NCBI RefSeq assembly: GCF_002933875.1
Contig: NZ_BFAV01000028.1
Coordinates: 1 to 64,000 of the forward strand
Length of the DNA: 64,000 nucleotides
DNA from: Desulfocucumis palustris
Lineage (GTDB): Bacteria > Bacillota > Desulfotomaculia > Desulfotomaculales > Desulfocucumaceae
Direction of reading: 5' to 3'
The notes beneath the pieces are model-generated. The model did no database searches, was not told where the DNA came from, and saw only the letters and a list, made by a program, of their open reading frames with translations. This document shows positions 59,038-64,000 of the stretch, one piece after another; within the stretch, counting starts at the first letter, position 1; every line of letters starts with the position of its first letter. A program made the translations under genes and the position numbers.

Positions 59038-59949
59038 TTAATCATTCGGCCCGTTGAATTGTTGCTTTAAACTATTTTTAAATCTTAACTGGATAACCGT
59101 AACCGCCAGAAGTATCGAAGCGCAGCCCAAAAGCTGCATTACCGTGAGTTTTTCTCCCAGCATCAAATAGGCTGAGGCAGCCGCTATAACAGGTTCAAGA
59201 TTAGCCGTGAGACCGGTTTTTAAAGGCGTCAGGTAGGACAGCCCCTTAAAAAACAGCCCGTAAGGAACAACGGTGGCCAGCACCACGTAATAGATGATTA
59301 TCAGCCACACCTGGCCGTGATAATGGCTGAAACTTACCAGCGGGTTCTGGTAGATTATCCAGCAGACCGCCCCCACTGCGTAACTCCAGCACATTATGGT
59401 CAGCGGGCTGTATTTGGCCAGGCCTCTCTTGGTATAGACGGTATAAAAGGCAAAGGAGGAAGCAGCCGTTAATCCGCTTATCAATCCCTCCGTGCTTACC
59501 GCCAGCCCCCCCTGCAAATTGCCCTTGACGATCAGGTATCCCCCGGCGGCGGCAAGAATTATGGCTGTACCGTTAATACGGCTTAACACTTCCTGTCCCC
59601 GCAGAACACCATAGGTCAGCACAAAAATGGGAGCCAGATACTCCAGAAAAACCGCCGTGGCCACATTGGTGGCGCTGATGGTGTAAAGATATGTGAATTG
59701 CACCACCGCAACACCGATAATTCCCAGGATAAATACGTAAAGGTAATCCTCCCTCTCCAGGCGCAGCAGCTTCTTACTGAACACCGCCAAAAAGGAGAAG
59801 ATTAATAAAAATGACAGAATCAGCCTTATCTGAACCAGTTCAAAGGGGTCAACATTCATATTGAACATATATTTGGCTATGGGGCCGGATATTCCCCACA
59901 GCAATGCGGCGCTGAACACACATATAAAACCCTTTAGCTGCTCGCCCAT
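59038..59949 (-). CDS. EamA-family (DMT) transporter
   Basis: A 303-residue protein with ten hydrophobic helices in two EamA repeats: KGFICVFSAALLWGISGPIA opens the first and GLISGLTAASSFAFYTVYTK the second, with NLEPVIAAASAYLMLGE near the end. DMT family members move amino acids and other metabolites, often outward. ATG 59949 follows TTGAGG. It is placed among amino-acid degradation genes; the direction of transport is unknown. Confidence 0.88.
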   Translation of the reverse strand: MGEQLKGFICVFSAALLWGISGPIAKYMFNMNVDPFELVQIRLILSFLLIFSFLAVFSKKLLRLEREDYLYVFILGIIGVAVVQFTYLYTISATNVATAVFLEYLAPIFVLTYGVLRGQEVLSRINGTAIILAAAGGYLIVKGNLQGGLAVSTEGLISGLTAASSFAFYTVYTKRGLAKYSPLTIMCWSYAVGAVCWIIYQNPLVSFSHYHGQVWLIIIYYVVLATVVPYGLFFKGLSYLTPLKTGLTANLEPVIAAASAYLMLGEKLTVMQLLGCASILLAVTVIQLRFKNSLKQQFNGPND

Positions 59950-59997
59950 GAACAACCTCAATTCATCCACCCGACGGTAACGGGAAATTTTGTGACT

Positions 59998-60993
59998 TTA
60001 CAGGGACACCTTTTGTCCAAGCCCCTTTTCCAACGCCTTTTGATAAACCAGGTTGCCCACCGCCACATCCAGCAGGGCCATGCCCACGGTTTTGAAAAAG
60101 GTTATTTCATGGTTGTTTTCCCGTCCGGGAATTTTGCCCGCTATAACGTCACCTATCTCAACAATGGAATCCGGTTTCAGCAGGCCCTTTTTTAGGGGAA
60201 TTACAATATCCCCGGCCTCGGCCAGCACAGCCTCCCGGCTGTCCGCCACTATTTTCCCGGCCAGCAGCACGGTATCCTCGCCGATTTCCTGCATCTCCGG
60301 GGTAAAGGAGCCGACACCGTTGATGTGAACCCCGTTTTTCAAATCGTCGGCGGATATAACCGGCAGCTTTGAAGTGGTGGCAGCCACTATGATATCCGCT
60401 TCCGCCACAGCTTTTTTGGAGGAGGAAACGGGTTTAACGGTTATTCTTTTTCCATACAGTTCCGCCAGTATGGCGGCCATTTCCCCGGCATAGGCGGCGG
60501 CCATGTCTTCATTGAGGTCGTAGACCAGCACCTTTTTAATCCGCCTCACCGTGCATATGGCCAGCAGCTGGGTGCGGGCCTGGGCGCCGGTGCCGATTAC
60601 AACCGCGGTGGAGGCATCGTCCCTGGCCAGATAACGGGTTGCCACTCCCGAAGCGGCTCCTGTGCGAAGCGCCGTAAGATAGCCGGCTTCCATGGCCGCC
60701 ACCGGCTTCCCGGTGGTCCCGTCAACCATCACCACCAGGCCGTGTATGGTGGGAATGCCTTTTTCAAGGTTTTTGGGATAAACCGATACTATTTTCACCC
60801 CCACAGCGTCGCTGCGGGATGAATAGCCCGGCATGAAAAGGGTTACCCCTTCGTATTTAGGAACATTAACCGGCACCCGCAGGGGCACCACCGACTCACC
60901 GGCGCTATACTCCTGGTAGGCGGCCTGCACGGCCTCTATGGCTTCAAGCATGGTAACGGATTTGCGCACATCGGCAGCTGATAATACCAGCAC
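59998..60993 (-). CDS. Ornithine cyclodeaminase / mu-crystallin family
   Basis: A 331-residue protein: SVVPLRVPVNVPKYEGVTLF, the family Lys in SDAVGVKIVSVYPKN, AALRTGAASGVATRYLARD-like block, Rossmann motif TAVVIGTGAQARTQLLAICT and DIIVAATTSKLPVISADDL, then VGSFTPEMQEI. The family contains ornithine cyclodeaminase, lysine cyclodeaminase (giving pipecolate) and ketimine reductases. Next to an ALDH7 gene and a secondary-amine dehydrogenase, lysine cyclodeaminase or piperideine-2-carboxylate reductase activity is attractive, but this is inferred. GTG 60993 follows GGAGGT. Confidence 0.85.
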   Translation of the reverse strand: MLVLSAADVRKSVTMLEAIEAVQAAYQEYSAGESVVPLRVPVNVPKYEGVTLFMPGYSSRSDAVGVKIVSVYPKNLEKGIPTIHGLVVMVDGTTGKPVAAMEAGYLTALRTGAASGVATRYLARDDASTAVVIGTGAQARTQLLAICTVRRIKKVLVYDLNEDMAAAYAGEMAAILAELYGKRITVKPVSSSKKAVAEADIIVAATTSKLPVISADDLKNGVHINGVGSFTPEMQEIGEDTVLLAGKIVADSREAVLAEAGDIVIPLKKGLLKPDSIVEIGDVIAGKIPGRENNHEITFFKTVGMALLDVAVGNLVYQKALEKGLGQKVSL

Positions 60994-61019
60994 GGCAATA
61001 CCTCCATTATATAACCGTT

Positions 61020-61724
61020 TTAATGTCCCAGGTATGCTTTTTTAACTTCCTCATTACCTCTTAATTCGCTGGCCGAGCCCTCACTGATTATTTGTCCGGT
61101 TTCCAGGACGTAACCGCGGCCGGCCACGGACAGGGCCATCCTTGCGTTCTGCTCCACCAATAGAATAGTGGTTCCCATTTTGTTTATTTCCCGGATAATT
61201 TTAAAAATCTCCCTGACCACCAGCGGAGCCAGGCCCATGGAGGGTTCGTCCAAAAGCAGCAGTTTGGGTGTGGCCATCAAGGCCCTGCCGATGGCCAGCA
61301 TCTGCTGTTCACCACCGCTTAAAGTTCCACCCACCTGCTTTCTTCTTTCCTGAAGCCTGGGAAAACGTTCATATACATTTTTCAGGTTTTCATTAATTTT
61401 TGACTTATCTTTTCTTGTATAAGCTCCCAGGGAAAGATTCTCTTCCACGGTGAGGTTGGCAAAAATACCGCGCCCCTCGGGAACCTGGGAAATTCCCTGG
61501 CGGACCACCATATGGGCCCCCTTGCCGGAAATACTGCCTCCCTGGTAGGTTATGGAGCCCTCTTTTAACTTGAGGAGCCCCGATATGGCTTTCAGGGTGG
61601 TGCTTTTCCCGGCCCCGTTGGCTCCGATCAGGGTTACGATCTCGCCTTCCTCAACCCTGAAAGAGATGCCTTTCAACGCCGGGACAACTCCGTAATGAAC
61701 CACTACATCCTTAAGCTCCAGCAT
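61020..61724 (-). CDS. livF: Branched-chain amino acid ABC transporter ATPase LivF
   Basis: A 234-residue ABC ATPase of the LivF type: Walker A GANGAGKST, signature LSGGEQQMLAIGRALMA, Walker B LLLLDEPSMGLAPLVV and H-loop region ILLVEQNARMALS. It energises a hydrophobic amino acid importer with LivG, LivM and LivH. It starts directly after the livG stop (TAGATG) with GAGGTGG upstream. It is the last gene of the transporter operon visible here. Confidence 0.94.
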   Translation of the reverse strand: MLELKDVVVHYGVVPALKGISFRVEEGEIVTLIGANGAGKSTTLKAISGLLKLKEGSITYQGGSISGKGAHMVVRQGISQVPEGRGIFANLTVEENLSLGAYTRKDKSKINENLKNVYERFPRLQERRKQVGGTLSGGEQQMLAIGRALMATPKLLLLDEPSMGLAPLVVREIFKIIREINKMGTTILLVEQNARMALSVAGRGYVLETGQIISEGSASELRGNEEVKKAYLGH

Positions 61725-62510
61725 CTATACCACCTCTTGTTCCAGCGGGTCCTCGCTGCCCAGATAAGCCTCAATAACCTTTTGATTGGTTCGGATTTCC
61801 CCGGGAGTCCCCTCGGCTATTTTTTCCCCGTGGTCCAGTACCACGATGTGTTCGGATATATTCATCACCAGATTGATGTCGTGCTCTATGAGTATAATGG
61901 TCTTATTTAATTCCTTGCTGATACGCCTGATCAGGGCCACCAGCTCTTCCCGCTCGACGGCGTTCATTCCCGCCGCCGGCTCATCCAGCAGGAGAAGTTC
62001 GCAGCCGGTGGCCAGCGCCCTGGCAATTTCCAGAAGCCGCTGCTTGCCGTAAGGCAGGTTGGTGGCCAATTCGTCCAGGTAATCGGTCAGTCCCACAATT
62101 TCTATGAATTCCCTGCACTGCTGGATACTCTTGACCCTGTTGGCGGCAACTTTTTTTCCCCCGGCCAGGGCGCCCCACAATCCCTCCCGGCTCCGGCACT
62201 GGCTCCCCACCATAACGTTTTCCAGCACCGTCAGCGCGGAAAAAAGTCTTATATTCTGAAAGGTTCTGGCCACACCCATGGTGACCAGCTGGTTGGGCTT
62301 AAGGCCGTTAATCAGCTTCCCATTGAAAAGGATTTGTCCCACCGTGGGCTGGTATACCCCGGTCATGGCGTTGAATATGGTGGTCTTGCCGGCCCCGTTG
62401 GGTCCTATAATGGCCAGCAGCTGGCCCTCGTCCGCGGAAAAACTGACATCCCTGATGGCCTCCAGGCCCCCGAACCGTATGGTGACGTTTTGTATATCAA
62501 GCACTTTCAC
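61725..62510 (-). CDS. livG: Branched-chain amino acid ABC transporter ATPase LivG
   Basis: A 261-residue ABC ATPase of the LivG type: Walker [28 protein letters not shown] as signature region, Walker [16 protein letters not shown] and [17 protein letters not shown] 62510 follows GGGGTGA by five bases and overlaps the end of livM by 14 bases; ATG 62561 would give an unusually long N-terminus. Confidence 0.93.
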   Translation of the reverse strand: MKVLDIQNVTIRFGGLEAIRDVSFSADEGQLLAIIGPNGAGKTTIFNAMTGVYQPTVGQILFNGKLINGLKPNQLVTMGVARTFQNIRLFSALTVLENVMVGSQCRSREGLWGALAGGKKVAANRVKSIQQCREFIEIVGLTDYLDELATNLPYGKQRLLEIARALATGCELLLLDEPAAGMNAVEREELVALIRRISKELNKTIILIEHDINLVMNISEHIVVLDHGEKIAEGTPGEIRTNQKVIEAYLGSEDPLEQEVV

Positions 62511-63528
62511 TGACTTCACCCCGCGGTTTAACAGTTTTTCCATCAAGCATATTCCGGGCAACCAGGTCTTTCATAATGGCGTTGCGGGTTCTCTTTCTGG
62601 CGCTCCAGAAGCCGTCCGGCTTGAATATTACTATAACCACCATCAGCGCGCCGAAGATAAGCATCCTGTACTCGGCCATAAATCTCAGCAATTCGGGTAC
62701 CAGCCCCAGCACCACGGCCCCTATGATAGAGCCGGGAATACTGGCCAGACCGCCCAGCACCACCATTTCCAAAACCATGATGGAATCCATAAAGGTAAAG
62801 GAATCCGGGCTTACAAAGGATATGTAAACCGCGTAGAACCCCCCGGCCACTCCGGCGAAAAAGGCGCTGATAATAAAGGAGCTGATTTTGCAGCGCAGGG
62901 TATTGATTCCCACCGCCTCGGCGGCCAGTTCGTCCTGGCTCACGGCGATCAGGCTGAGCCCGAAGCCGGAGTTCACTATTCTCCTCATGGCTAATACGGT
63001 AAGCAGCGCCAGCACCAGCACCAGATAATAAAAGGGCGTTTTGCTCATAAAAATGTAAGTGCCCAGTTCAGGGGCCGGAATCCCCGGCAGTCCCATCGGT
63101 CCCCGGGTGACCTTGTCCCAGTTTAAAAGCACCAGCCTGACGATTTCCCCAAAACCAAGGGTGACAATGGCCAGGTAGTCTCCCGCCAGCCGCATGGTGG
63201 GCAGTCCCAGGAGCAGCCCGAAGAAAGCCGTCACCAGCCCGCTGGCGGGCAGCGCCAGCAGAAAGGATACGTTCAATTTAAGCATTAGAAGGGCCGTAAC
63301 GTAAGCCCCTATACCGTAAAAGGCCGCATGGCCTATGGAAAGCTGGCCGGTGTAACCGGACACAAGGTTTAAGCTTAAGGACAAAATGACAAACAGCCCC
63401 AATGTTATCAGCACGTGAATGTAATACTCGTTGCTCACCAGCAGGGGTATCACCAGCAATATGGCCAATAACACCAGCGTGGCGGTTTTGTTCCGCCAAT
63501 TTAAAGTAAATCTTGCCAGATGCTCCAT
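62497..63528 (-). CDS. livM: Branched-chain amino acid ABC transporter permease LivM
   Basis: A 343-residue permease with about ten helices and the LivM blocks NLVSGYTGQLSIGHAAFYGI, LAGDYLAIVTLGFGEIVRLV, GPMGLPGIP and MVVLGGLASIPGSIIGAVVL. The C-terminal tail is longer and more basic than usual. ATG 63528 follows AGGTGAGG; GTG 63537 is an alternative. It pairs with LivH to form the channel. Confidence 0.93.
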   Translation of the reverse strand: MEHLARFTLNWRNKTATLVLLAILLVIPLLVSNEYYIHVLITLGLFVILSLSLNLVSGYTGQLSIGHAAFYGIGAYVTALLMLKLNVSFLLALPASGLVTAFFGLLLGLPTMRLAGDYLAIVTLGFGEIVRLVLLNWDKVTRGPMGLPGIPAPELGTYIFMSKTPFYYLVLVLALLTVLAMRRIVNSGFGLSLIAVSQDELAAEAVGINTLRCKISSFIISAFFAGVAGGFYAVYISFVSPDSFTFMDSIMVLEMVVLGGLASIPGSIIGAVVLGLVPELLRFMAEYRMLIFGALMVVIVIFKPDGFWSARKRTRNAIMKDLVARNMLDGKTVKPRGEVSESA

Positions 63529-63537
63529 TTCCCTCAC

Positions 63538-64000
63538 CTACACTTTCTGCTGCTCGTTCCTGCCCATTAAGCCGGTGGGTTTAATAAGCAGTATGATAAT
63601 AAGCAAGGCAAAGGCTATGGCGTCTTTATAACCCGCGGACAGGTACGCCGCCCCCTCGTTTTCCAGAACTCCCAGCAATAACCCTCCCAGCATGGCCCCC
63701 GGTATGCTGCCGATCCCGCCCAGGACCGCCGCGGTAAAGGCCTTCAGACCGGCGCTGTAACCCATAACCGGATATACCGCGTCGTAATAAACGCCGATGA
63801 GAATGCCCGCCGCCGCCGCCAGGCCCGATCCTATGGCAAAGGTGACGGATATTATGTTGTCAACATTGATTCCCATCAGCCTGGCATAGTCCACATTGTA
63901 GGAGGTGGCCCGCATGGCCACTCCCATTTGGGTGTGATTGACAAAAAGATGAAGCCCGGCCATCAAAAGCAGGGATACGCCCAGCGCCCATATCTGCAAA
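63538..64000 (-). CDS. livH: Branched-chain amino acid ABC permease LivH (partial)
   Basis: The C-terminal 153 residues of a LivH permease; the start lies beyond the right edge. Recognisable blocks are VAMRATSYNVDYARLMGINV, ISVTFAIGSGLAAAAGILIG and FTAAVLGGIGSIPGAMLGGL. The binding protein gene is expected upstream, outside the window. It ends ten bases before the livM start. Confidence 0.92.
   Translation of the reverse strand, partial: LQIWALGVSLLLMAGLHLFVNHTQMGVAMRATSYNVDYARLMGINVDNIISVTFAIGSGLAAAAGILIGVYYDAVYPVMGYSAGLKAFTAAVLGGIGSIPGAMLGGLLLGVLENEGAAYLSAGYKDAIAFALLIIILLIKPTGLMGRNEQQKV

Overview
The window looks like the chromosome of an anaerobic, endospore-forming Firmicute of the Peptococcaceae/Desulfotomaculum kind. 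This is inferred from gene content, not from a marker gene: a SleB-type cortex hydrolase, an Amj lipid II flippase, a RACo-like corrinoid activator with a UroD-type methyltransferase homologue, a ferredoxin-dependent 2-oxoacid oxidoreductase, many TTG/GTG starts with strong purine-rich ribosome sites, and GGGGACGGTTC palindromes. There is no rRNA, tRNA or CRISPR array.

Layout. 1-3.9 kb: a cut-off secreted protein, an orphan PAAR-like (DUF4280) protein, two divergent XRE regulators sharing four copies of an operator, and a LysR/nitrilase pair. 4-9 kb: acyl-CoA synthetase, MarR, alpha/beta hydrolase, PadR and an MBL-fold hydrolase. 9.3-16.5 kb: a stalk-domain exported protein, a FliK-like plus FlhB-tail pair with exact 150-bp internal repeats, a second acyl-CoA ligase and a CPBP protease. 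16.7-25.7 kb: RACo, UroD-like protein, TRIC channel, diguanylate cyclase, DUF1287 lipoprotein, iron alcohol dehydrogenase and a DUF815 ATPase. 25.7-34.3 kb (mostly minus strand): a 28-residue basic protein, a BtuF-like/dienelactone hydrolase pair, Amj, methyltransferase, MGMT, GNAT, a two-component system, DUF4342, Nudix and SleB-like hydrolase. 34.7-39.7 kb: a sodium:solute symporter, then a 600-bp leader with a tandem structured RNA before two aldehyde dehydrogenases. 39.7-43 kb: RHH/SPFH pair, a sulfite-reductase-like ferredoxin, and a REP-associated transposase (RAYT) element beside its internally deleted copy and a duplicated piece of the ferredoxin gene.

43-64 kb appears to be an amino-acid oxidation island. 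It holds a 2-oxoacid:ferredoxin oxidoreductase with a GltD-like flavoprotein, an IclR regulator, a TAXI-type TRAP transporter, a glutamate dehydrogenase, a five-gene HcnABC/dye-linked-dehydrogenase-like complex, a GntR/FCD regulator, an ALDH7 (aminoadipate-semialdehyde type) dehydrogenase, an EamA transporter, an ornithine-cyclodeaminase/ketimine-reductase homologue and a branched-chain-type ABC importer running off the right edge. Together these fit lysine or pipecolate oxidation to 2-aminoadipate and possibly on to glutaryl-CoA. That pathway is my inference. Two good GntR/FCD operators, before the dehydrogenase operon and before the ALDH7 gene, support common control.

The items most worth a second look are the tandem RNA before the aldehyde dehydrogenases, the RAYT element pair, the repeat-encoded C-termini of two genes near 29.4-30.1 kb, and the putative pipecolate island.
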